Below, in pieces: positions 1 through 6,860 of a stretch of 6,860 bases of DNA. The notes under the pieces were generated by a model, which was given only the letters and a program-made list of their open reading frames with translations, had not been told where the DNA came from and did not search any database. Numbering within the stretch: the first letter of the stretch is position 1; each line of letters starts with the position of its first letter. Source of the DNA: Micrococcales bacterium UBA3913 (GTDB lineage Bacteria; Actinomycetota; Actinomycetes; Actinomycetales; Microbacteriaceae). Position numbers and translations under genes: made by a program. The stretch is taken from contig DGEZ01000026.1 in NCBI GenBank assembly GCA_002391425.1, positions 1 through 6,860 on the forward strand, read 5' to 3'.

Positions 1-19
1 AGATGTGTATAAGAGACAG
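1..19. other. Nextera transposon-end adapter (library artefact)
   Basis: The first 19 bases, AGATGTGTATAAGAGACAG, are exactly the Tn5 mosaic end used in Nextera libraries. Genomic sequence starts at base 20. In the ParA frame the adapter would add spurious residues (V-S-Y-T-H) after codon 157, so it must not be translated. It also shows that the contig stops inside parA because a read ended there, not because the gene is broken. Confidence 0.97.
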
Positions 20-491
20 GTGCGAGTGCGCGCAAGCTGAGCGCTGACGGGTGGAGGGGAACGACGATGACGTCGGCTGCCCGCAGCACGGAACGCCCCA
101 GGGCGGAGGCCCCTGGTGGCGCGTCGAGGATGACGACATCCGTGTCCGTAGATAGGTGCTGAAGGATCTTCGAGAGGCGCTGTTCTGGCTTCTTGACGGA
201 ATCGACGAGGAGGTCGAGATCCCAGGTGCCCTCATCCGCCGGCAACACCGCAATCCCGGGAATGGCCGTGGGGCGGATGCTCTTGGTCACCTTCGTATCC
301 CCGTGCAGGAGGTCGTCGACCCCGCCCTTGATCTTGGGTTTGGCCTGAAGGAGCCACGTCGCCGACCCCTGGGGATCGAGATCCCACAGCAGGACGCGCT
401 TGCCGGCGGCGGCCGCGCACCAGGCCAGGTTCACGGCAGCGGTAGTTTTCCCCACCCCGCCTTTGACGCTGTATGCCGCAATGACTTCCAT
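20..491 (-). CDS. ParA family ATPase, N-terminal 157 residues (cut by contig edge)
   Basis: This is a deviant-Walker-type P-loop ATPase of the ParA/MinD superfamily, which uses ATP-driven dimerisation to position plasmids, chromosome regions or large complexes. The product starts MEVIAAYSVKGGVGKTT. The deviant Walker A motif KGGVGKTT is at residues 10-17 with the signature lysine K10. The Walker A' motif DLDPQGS is at 37-43 and the Walker B-like ILDAPPG at 121-127, followed by a strand of the DVIVVPLHP type at 140-148. The C-terminal part lies beyond the edge; ParA proteins usually exceed 190 residues. No ParB gene or parS site is visible, so this may be an orphan ParA with another cargo; the role is not determinable here. 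The ATG at 489-491 has GGAG only one base upstream, too close for a normal Shine-Dalgarno, but a TAGACT hexamer sits six bases upstream, which fits a leaderless message. It diverges from the gene at 637. Confidence 0.9.
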
Positions 492-497
492 ACTCCG

Positions 498-503
498 AGT
501 CTA
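498..503 (-). promoter_or_regulatory. Candidate -10 element of parA (leaderless start)
   Basis: On the minus strand TAGACT is followed by CGGAGT and then the ATG of parA. If TAGACT occupies -12 to -7, transcription starts on the A of the ATG. This TANNNT + 6 nt + start-codon geometry is typical of actinobacterial leaderless genes. No convincing -35 is seen. Confidence 0.5.
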
Positions 504-567
504 GGTGGCGCAGGTTTCGGCGAGGTGTCCATGGGCTGACGTGGGAATATCTGAGAGAGCATCGTGT

Positions 568-573
568 TAAAAT
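568..573 (+). promoter_or_regulatory. Candidate -10 element for the 637 gene
   Basis: TAAAAT matches the sigma-70 consensus TATAAT at five of six positions, in an AT-rich patch of an otherwise GC-rich region. The start point would fall near 580, inside the palindrome at 573-590, leaving a leader of about 57 bases. No good -35 is visible, so the call rests on the hexamer, the local base composition and the operator position. Confidence 0.4.
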
Positions 574-590
574 ACTTGAATAATCAAGTA
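573..590. promoter_or_regulatory. Palindromic operator-like site
   Basis: TACTTGAATAATCAAGTA has two perfect 7-bp half-sites (TACTTGA / TCAAGTA) around a 4-bp AT centre. It abuts the candidate -10 at 568-573 and would cover the start point. Size, symmetry and AT-rich centre resemble operators of small dimeric winged-helix repressors (MarR-type), but no regulator gene is in the window, so the binding protein is unknown. A second inverted repeat, ATGCGC / GCGCAT (592-597, 603-608), follows directly. Confidence 0.5.
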
Positions 591-591
591 A

Positions 592-608
592 ATGCGCATG
601 TGGCGCAT
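592..608. repeat. Inverted repeat ATGCGC-5 nt-GCGCAT
   Basis: Perfect 6-bp inverted repeat with a 5-nt centre in the 5' leader of the 637 gene, two bases after the larger palindrome. It could be a second protein site or a small RNA hairpin; nothing distinguishes these. Confidence 0.35.
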
Positions 609-636
609 CCCGAGACCTTGACAGGAAGAGATAGTC

Positions 637-1215
637 ATGACACAGTTCACCATCTTCGGCACCGGCAACATGGGCACCTCCATCGGCGGAGTGCTCACCG
701 ACGGCGGAAGCTCCGTCACCTTCATTGGACACGACGACCTCGGCACAGCGCCGATCGTCGGCGACATTGTGATCCTCGCGGTGCCGTACCCGGCAGTCGA
801 GGGAATCTTGGCTCAGTACGCCGGCCAGCTGGCCGGAAAGACCGTGGTCGACATCACGAACCCGCTCAACTTCGAGACCTTCGATTCGCTGGTCGTCCCC
901 GCAGGTTCGTCCGCGGCGGAGCTCATCCAGGAGAAACTTCCCCAGAGCTCGGTGCTCAAGGCCTTCAACACGACCTTCGCTGCGACGCTCGCGACGAAGA
1001 AGGTCGGCGACAACACGACCACGGTACTCATCGCCGGGGATGACGCCGACGCGAAGGCCACGCTGGCCGCAGCCATCACCGCCGGAGGGGTAAACGCGAT
1101 TGACGCGGGGGCGCTGACGCGCGCTCACGAGCTCGAGGCGCTGGGCTTCCTGCAGCTGACCCTGGCTGTCTCCGAGAAGATTGGCTGGACGGGCGGGTTC
1201 GCACTCGTCAAGTGA
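637..1215 (+). CDS. NAD(P)-binding F420-dependent NADP oxidoreductase-like protein
   Basis: A 192-residue Rossmann-fold protein of the family annotated as NADPH-dependent F420 reductase / predicted dinucleotide-binding enzyme. The glycine-rich loop GTGNMG is at residues 8-13, directly after the first beta strand. Other family hallmarks are VILAVPYPAV, VDITNPLNF, VLKAFNTTFAATL, and the C-terminal pattern DAGALTRAHELEALGFLQLTLA. True members transfer hydride between NADP and coenzyme F420, but many homologues occur in organisms without known F420 synthesis and act on unknown substrates, so the reaction is not assigned. Length is normal for the family. The ATG at 637 has AGGAAGAG at 623-630, six bases upstream. 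The gene stands alone: divergent from parA, convergent with purL and closed by a strong hairpin. The palindrome at 573-590 suggests repressor control. It contains no cysteine. Confidence 0.85.
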   Translation: MTQFTIFGTGNMGTSIGGVLTDGGSSVTFIGHDDLGTAPIVGDIVILAVPYPAVEGILAQYAGQLAGKTVVDITNPLNFETFDSLVVPAGSSAAELIQEKLPQSSVLKAFNTTFAATLATKKVGDNTTTVLIAGDDADAKATLAAAITAGGVNAIDAGALTRAHELEALGFLQLTLAVSEKIGWTGGFALVK

Positions 1216-1231
1216 GGTAGGCAGATCCTAG

Positions 1232-1265
1232 ACAGAGGGGGACCGCGACGGCGGTCCCCCTCTGT
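1232..1265. terminator. Bidirectional hairpin terminator
   Basis: A perfect 15-bp inverted repeat (arms 1232-1246 and 1251-1265, beginning ACAGAGGGGGACCGC) closes on a GACG tetraloop. It lies between the stop codons of two convergent genes (1215 on plus, 1292 on minus), so it can end both transcripts. Neither strand has a U-tract after the stem, as is common for terminators of high-GC actinobacteria. Confidence 0.85.
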
Positions 1266-1291
1266 GCATCTGGGCGGCGAAGCCGACGTCC

Positions 1292-3607
<2,316 letters not shown>

Positions 3608-3611
3608 GGGT

Positions 3612-4309
<698 letters not shown>

Positions 4310-4313
<4 letters not shown>

Positions 4314-4564
4314 GCGTTCTCCTCGACGGAGACCGAGACCACGTCCTCGATGATCGGGTTGGAGAAGACATCCGCTGCGATCTCACGAACCGAGTCGAGC
4401 ACCTCCTCGGTGACGTCAGAGTCTGTGGTGATCTCGAAACGCTTTCCGATGCGGACGCTCGCGAGCTCCGGTTTCCCGATTCGGTTCAGGGCTCCGCCCA
4501 CAGCTTTGCCCTGGGGATCGAGAAGTTCCGGTTTAGGCATGACTTCGACGACGATTTTCGGCAC
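4310..4564 (-). CDS. purS: Phosphoribosylformylglycinamidine synthase subunit PurS
   Basis: PurS is the small structural subunit that bridges PurQ and PurL in the bacterial three-part FGAM synthase. The product begins PKIVVEVMPKPELLDPQGKA, the characteristic PurS opening, with RIGKRFEI in the middle and an acidic C-terminus. Starting from the GTG at 4562-4564 gives 84 residues, the usual family length. That GTG has GCGGAG at 4571-4576, six bases upstream. A longer in-frame GTG at 4616-4618 would add 18 residues with no family resemblance (ending QPAENP); a TAGACT hexamer at 4602-4607 lies downstream of that codon. I therefore prefer the short form. It is the first gene of the operon. Confidence 0.9.
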
Positions 4565-4601
4565 AGGATTCTCCGCGGGTTGGGTGACAGTCGACGCGTC
4601 C

Positions 4602-4607
4602 AGTCTA
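4602..4607 (-). promoter_or_regulatory. Candidate -10 element of purSQL
   Basis: TAGACT on the minus strand fits the actinobacterial TANNNT pattern and would start transcription near 4595, about 30 bases before the purS GTG at 4564. No clear -35 is present. If it is real, the longer purS start at 4618 would not be in the message. Co-transcription from glsB is the alternative. Confidence 0.3.
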
Positions 4608-4638
4608 CTCGCGGTCACTCAACCCGCGGGATGCGGGG

Positions 4639-4905
4639 CTACCCGCGTGAGGATCGTTTCGTGATCGCTCCCCAGATGAGCAGAACGATGAGCGATCCGC
4701 CGATGGCGAGGGCCCACGTGCCCAGCGAGAAGAAGGAGGTGAGGTCCGCGTTGAACAGCAGCCCACCGATCCAGCCTCCCACCATCGCACCGATGACTCC
4801 CAGAATGAGCGTGGCAATCCAGCCACCGCCCTGTTTTCCGGGAAGTATCGCCTTCGCAATTGCTCCTGCAATGAGCCCCAACAACACAAAGCTCAGAAAA
4901 CCCAT
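4639..4905 (-). CDS. GlsB/YeaQ/YmgE family small membrane protein
   Basis: An 88-residue, very hydrophobic, Gly-rich protein of the family formerly called transglycosylase-associated proteins, often linked to stress response but with no known biochemical activity. Three membrane segments can be seen at about 2-20, 28-50 and 58-81, separated by a short GKQGGG turn and a polar stretch near 53-57, with a basic tail KRSSRG. The family-typical LLGLIAGAIAKAILPGKQGGGW pattern spans the first turn. The ATG at 4903-4905 has AGGGGG five bases upstream. The stop lies 74 bases before the purS GTG on the same strand; a functional link to purines is not implied. Confidence 0.88.
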   Translation of the reverse strand: MGFLSFVLLGLIAGAIAKAILPGKQGGGWIATLILGVIGAMVGGWIGGLLFNADLTSFFSLGTWALAIGGSLIVLLIWGAITKRSSRG

Positions 4906-5060
4906 AGTGTCCCCCTGTCATCCTCTTGGTACGTTGTGGTCAGCCTAGGCGGTGCACTCCGGCGGGAAATGCTCTCCCAGGGGTTTGCCAGACTCCCGTC
5001 AAGGTGTCATTGCCCTCACCGGGCGCAAGATCCGCGACGTTCTGAAGCGCTGAGAATCCC
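4906..5060. other. Divergent intergenic region, left part
   Basis: This is the left part of the gap of about 420 bases between glsB (minus) and the transsulfuration gene (plus). On the minus strand TAGGCT (4942-4947, part of the palindrome GCCTAGGC at 4943-4950) could be the glsB -10, giving a leader of about 30 bases, but no good -35 accompanies it. No RNA gene or strong hairpin is seen. A 33-codon plus-strand frame at 4952-5053 is open but has no supporting evidence. The right part carries the leader described in separate entries. Confidence 0.4.
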
Positions 5061-5100
5061 GCTACGGTGGCGCGCCCCCGATCCGCGCTGCTAGGGTGGC
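5061..5100 (+). repeat. Direct repeat GCTACGGTGGC / GCTAGGGTGGC
   Basis: Two 11-bp copies at 5061-5071 and 5090-5100 are identical at ten positions and spaced 29 bp start to start, close to three helical turns. The second copy contains the candidate -10 TAGGGT of the leader ORF; the first contains the similar TACGGT. They could be tandem promoter cores or paired sites for a regulator. Confidence 0.45.
5092..5097 (+). promoter_or_regulatory. Candidate -10 element for the Cys leader transcript
   Basis: TAGGGT matches TANNNT, and six bases (GGCCTC) separate it from the GTG at 5104. Transcription would begin on the G of that GTG, making the leader ORF leaderless. The same geometry occurs at parA (498-503). 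No recognisable -35 exists at 17-18 bp upstream. Confidence 0.55.
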
Positions 5101-5103
5101 CTC

Positions 5104-5136
5104 GTGCATTACGTGTCGTGTTGTTGTTGTCGCTGA
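5104..5136 (+). CDS. Polycysteine leader peptide MHYVSCCCCR
   Basis: A GTG-initiated ORF of ten codons ending in TGA. Codons 6-9 are four consecutive Cys codons, all TGT (5119-5130), although a GC-rich genome would be expected to favour TGC. Runs of the end-product amino acid are the hallmark of attenuator leader peptides, and leaderless polycysteine small ORFs upstream of sulfur/cysteine genes have been reported in mycobacteria. The downstream gene makes or processes cystathionine, the precursor of cysteine, so the logic fits: when charged tRNA-Cys is scarce the ribosome pauses on the Cys run and expression of the downstream gene is expected to change. It has no Shine-Dalgarno, as expected for a leaderless start. 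A random run of four Cys codons starting at a promoter-spaced GTG, just before a Cys-pathway gene, is very unlikely. Confidence 0.85.
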   Translation: MHYVSCCCCR

Positions 5137-5154
5137 CCTCTGAAGTCGTCCCGC

Positions 5155-5170
5155 GCAGGCGTTCGCCTGC
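5155..5170 (+). promoter_or_regulatory. Leader hairpin 1
   Basis: GCAGGC (5155-5160) and GCCTGC (5165-5170) form a perfect 6-bp GC-rich stem with a GTTC tetraloop, 18 bases after the leader-peptide stop. No U-tract follows, so it is not a standard terminator. It may be a pause or folding element of the attenuator. Confidence 0.45.
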
Positions 5171-5196
5171 CTCCCCACACCACACGCATCCCACCC

Positions 5197-5226
5197 GCTG
5201 AGCCCCCGACAGGGGATGACCTCGGC
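5197..5226 (+). promoter_or_regulatory. Leader hairpin 2 (imperfect)
   Basis: GCTGAG (5197-5202) can pair with CTCGGC (5221-5226) with one G-U pair. Inside it CCCC and GGGG (5203-5206, 5212-5215) can pair, leaving a 3' bulge. It lies 22-52 bases before the upstream candidate ATG at 5248. It is a hand-drawn fold without energy calculation. Confidence 0.3.
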
Positions 5227-5250
5227 GCATCGTGAAAGCACACAACAATG

Positions 5251-5300
5251 ACACCCTCTTCCTCATCCCACACCCTTGTCTCCCCAACCGTCCCAACCCC
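5251..5300 (+). promoter_or_regulatory. C-rich, G-poor leader segment (possible Rho-loading region)
   Basis: In these 50 bases I count 29 C and only 2 G, a C>G bubble of the type that Rho factor loads on. A similar stretch (18 C, 3 G in 30 bases) occupies 5171-5200. If translation of the fusion gene starts at 5323, this is untranslated mRNA between the Cys leader peptide and the gene, well placed for Rho-dependent attenuation. If the ATG at 5248 is used, it encodes a Pro/Ser/Thr-rich N-terminus instead. Confidence 0.35.
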
Positions 5301-5322
5301 GCAGGACCCCCAGGTCCCAGCC

Positions 5323-6860
5323 ATGCGGTACGCGGAGAGCATCACTGAGCTCATCGGACACACGCCCCTCGTCCGCCTCAACCATGTCACCGAGGGGATC
5401 GCCGCCACCGTCCTCGCGAAGGTCGAATACCTCAACCCGGGAGGGTCGGTGAAGGACCGCATCGCCGAGCGCATCATCGACTCCGCCGAGAAGTCCGGTG
5501 CGCTTCGGCCAGGTGGAACGATCGTCGAACCCACCAGCGGGAACACGGGCGTGGGGCTCGCCCTGGTTGGGCATCAACGCGGGTACCGCACCATTTTCGT
5601 CGTCCCGGACAAGGTTAGCGAGGAGAAGCGGGATGTCCTCCGGGCCTACGGCGCCGAGGTCGTCGTTACCCCCACCCAGGTGGAGCCGGACGATCCCGCA
5701 TCGTATTACTCCGTGTCGGATCGACTCGTGGCAGAGATCCCCGGAGCCTACAAGCCCAACCAATATGCGAACCCCTACGGCCCGCTCAGCCACTATGAGA
5801 CGACCGGACCCGAGGTGTGGGCGGACACCGCCGGGCGCGTCACCCACTTCGTCGCCGGGGTGGGTACTGGCGGGACGATTTCCGGTGCGGGCCGCTTCCT
5901 CAAGGAGGTCTCGCACGGCTCGGTGCGCGTCATCGGTGCAGATCCCGAGGGATCCCTTTACTCCGGTGGGCCCGTGCACGGGTACTTCGTCGAGGGCGTG
6001 GGAGGGGACTTCTGGCCGCCCGCTTATGACCCGGATATTCCCGACGAGGTCCTGCGTGTCAGTGATGCCGAAGCGTTTGCGATGACCAGGCGTTTGGCCA
6101 CGCAAGAGGGGCTTCTCGTCGGAGGGTCCTCGGGCATGGCGGTGGTGGCCGCACTTCGTGTCGCCCGCGACCTGCCATCAGACGCGGTCGTGGTCGTGCT
6201 CCTTCCGGACTCAGGGCGCGGGTACATGGCAAAGATCTTCAACGACACATGGATGAAGGAGCACGGTTTCATGACAGAGACAGGTCGTCAGATGGTAGGG
6301 AGTCAGGCGCCAGACAGCGAGCTGGGCGTCAGAGGAAGCGTCCCACAGGACTCATCCGCGTCGCAGGGGTTCTCCACGCGCGCCATCCACGCCGGGCAGG
6401 AGCCGGAGCCGCACACCGGCGCCGTCATCACGCCCCTCTACCTCACCTCCACATTCGCGCAAGACGGTGTGGGTATTTTGCGTGCCGGGTACGAGTACTC
6501 CCGCTCCGGCAACCCCACCCGGGATGCCCTGCAGAGTGCGCTGGCCTCCCTGGAGCAGGGCACCCATGGCTTGGCCTTCTCCAGTGGGCTGGCAGCCGAG
6601 GACGCCCTTCTCCGGACAATCACATCACCGGGCGGGAGTATTCTCGTCGGGAACGACGCGTACGGCGGAACTTTCCGGCTCATCGACAAGATCCTCGGAC
6701 CGTGGGGCGTGCAGAATCGGGTCGTCGATATGACCGACCTGGATGCGGTGGCCGAGGCGCTCACGGCAGGGCCAGTCGATGCGGTCTGGGTGGAGTCCCC
6801 CTCGAACCCGTTGCTGTCCGTCTCGGATATCCGGGCATTGGCTGAGGCCGCCCACGCGGC
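5323..6860 (+). CDS. Fusion: cystathionine beta-synthase core + cystathionine gamma-synthase/lyase domain (partial, 3' cut)
   Basis: One open frame, without a stop to the window edge, encodes two PLP enzymes of different folds. Residues 1-317 are a CBS-type fold II core (serine + homocysteine to cystathionine): NPGGSVKDR with Schiff-base Lys44, TSGNTG (71-76), GTGGT phosphate loop (181-185), DPEGSLYSGG, GGSSG (267-271), and the CBS-specific end PDSGRGYMAKIFNDTWM (295-311). Where a Bateman module normally follows, there is instead a Ser/Gly/Gln-rich linker (318-348) and then a fold I Cys/Met-metabolism domain from F350: STRAIHAGQE, YEYSRSGNPTR (390-400), SSGLAA (420-425), DAYGGT (445-450), ESPSNPL (491-497). 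The PLP lysine of the second domain lies beyond the edge. Residue similarity cannot separate gamma-synthase from gamma-lyase; the CBS partner favours lyase, i.e. reverse transsulfuration. I chose the ATG at 5323 because family homology begins there and AGGT lies seven bases upstream; the ATG at 5248 would add 25 Pro/Ser-rich residues. The 512 visible residues contain no cysteine. Confidence 0.9.
   Translation, partial: MRYAESITELIGHTPLVRLNHVTEGIAATVLAKVEYLNPGGSVKDRIAERIIDSAEKSGALRPGGTIVEPTSGNTGVGLALVGHQRGYRTIFVVPDKVSEEKRDVLRAYGAEVVVTPTQVEPDDPASYYSVSDRLVAEIPGAYKPNQYANPYGPLSHYETTGPEVWADTAGRVTHFVAGVGTGGTISGAGRFLKEVSHGSVRVIGADPEGSLYSGGPVHGYFVEGVGGDFWPPAYDPDIPDEVLRVSDAEAFAMTRRLATQEGLLVGGSSGMAVVAALRVARDLPSDAVVVVLLPDSGRGYMAKIFNDTWMKEHGFMTETGRQMVGSQAPDSELGVRGSVPQDSSASQGFSTRAIHAGQEPEPHTGAVITPLYLTSTFAQDGVGILRAGYEYSRSGNPTRDALQSALASLEQGTHGLAFSSGLAAEDALLRTITSPGGSILVGNDAYGGTFRLIDKILGPWGVQNRVVDMTDLDAVAEALTAGPVDAVWVESPSNPLLSVSDIRALAEAAHA
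6256..6273 (+). promoter_or_regulatory. Possible internal Shine-Dalgarno and start inside the fusion
   Basis: AAGGAG (6256-6261) lies nine bases before an in-frame ATG (6271-6273, M317), exactly at the CBS-core/linker boundary. It could let ribosomes also make a free gamma-synthase/lyase from the same message, or be a relic of a once separate gene. SD-like purine runs occur by chance in coding sequence. Confidence 0.35.

Noticed and set aside
232..1128. 298-codon minus-strand ORF spanning parA and antisense to the oxidoreductase gene
   Set aside because: It is an out-of-frame reading of parA (its end is a frame-shifted copy of the Walker region) and crosses a promoter region; not a real protein.
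4619..4650. CGCGGG / CCCGCG inverted repeat at 4625-4647 as glsB terminator
   Set aside because: Only six base pairs with an 11-nt loop, partly overlapping the glsB stop, and no U-tract; not strong enough to call.
4952..5053. 33-codon plus-strand ORF ending in GVIALTGRKIRDVLKR
   Set aside because: The tail looks protein-like, but there is no Shine-Dalgarno, no start-spaced -10 and no family resemblance; too short to support.
5137..5247. SAM-type riboswitch in the leader of the transsulfuration gene
   Set aside because: No recognisable S-box or SAM-II/IV core and no terminator with U-tract; the polycysteine peptide explains the leader better.
5263..6105. 280-codon minus-strand ORF opposite the CBS domain
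   Set aside because: Shadow of the fusion gene; no motifs on this strand.

Overview
The window comes from a high-GC Gram-positive actinobacterium, most likely near Actinomycetaceae. This is inferred from GC-rich codons, a purS-purQ-purL cluster, a Mycobacterium-like cystathionine beta-synthase core, an actinobacterial-type MetB domain, and two apparently leaderless starts (TANNNT hexamer exactly 6 nt before the start codon). The genus cannot be fixed by eye. Bases 1-19 are a Nextera transposon end, so the left edge is an untrimmed read end and not genomic.

Layout. 20-491 (-) is the N-terminal 157 residues of a ParA-type ATPase, cut by the contig edge. 637-1215 (+) is a Rossmann-fold dinucleotide-binding protein of the F420-dependent NADP oxidoreductase type; a palindromic operator-like site lies between these two divergent genes. 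A perfect 15-bp hairpin at 1232-1265 separates that gene from the convergent purine operon on the minus strand, read in the order purS (4310-4564), purQ (3612-4313), purL (1292-3607). Together these encode the three-part FGAM synthase of de novo purine synthesis. Upstream of purS, on the same strand, is a small GlsB/YeaQ-type membrane protein (4639-4905).

The most interesting region is 5061-6860 (+). A tiny, apparently leaderless ORF (5104-5136) encodes a decapeptide with four consecutive Cys codons, all TGT. A structured and then C-rich, G-poor leader follows. After it comes one uninterrupted reading frame in which a cystathionine beta-synthase catalytic core runs in frame through a ~31-residue polar linker into a cystathionine gamma-synthase/gamma-lyase domain, which is cut by the window end. 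The regulatory Bateman module that normally follows a CBS core is absent and the second enzyme stands in its place. The arrangement suggests both reverse-transsulfuration steps (homocysteine + serine to cystathionine, then to cysteine) on one polypeptide, made under control of a cysteine-sensing leader peptide. The fusion and the leader ORF are read directly from the sequence; channelling, regulation and direction of the second reaction are inference.
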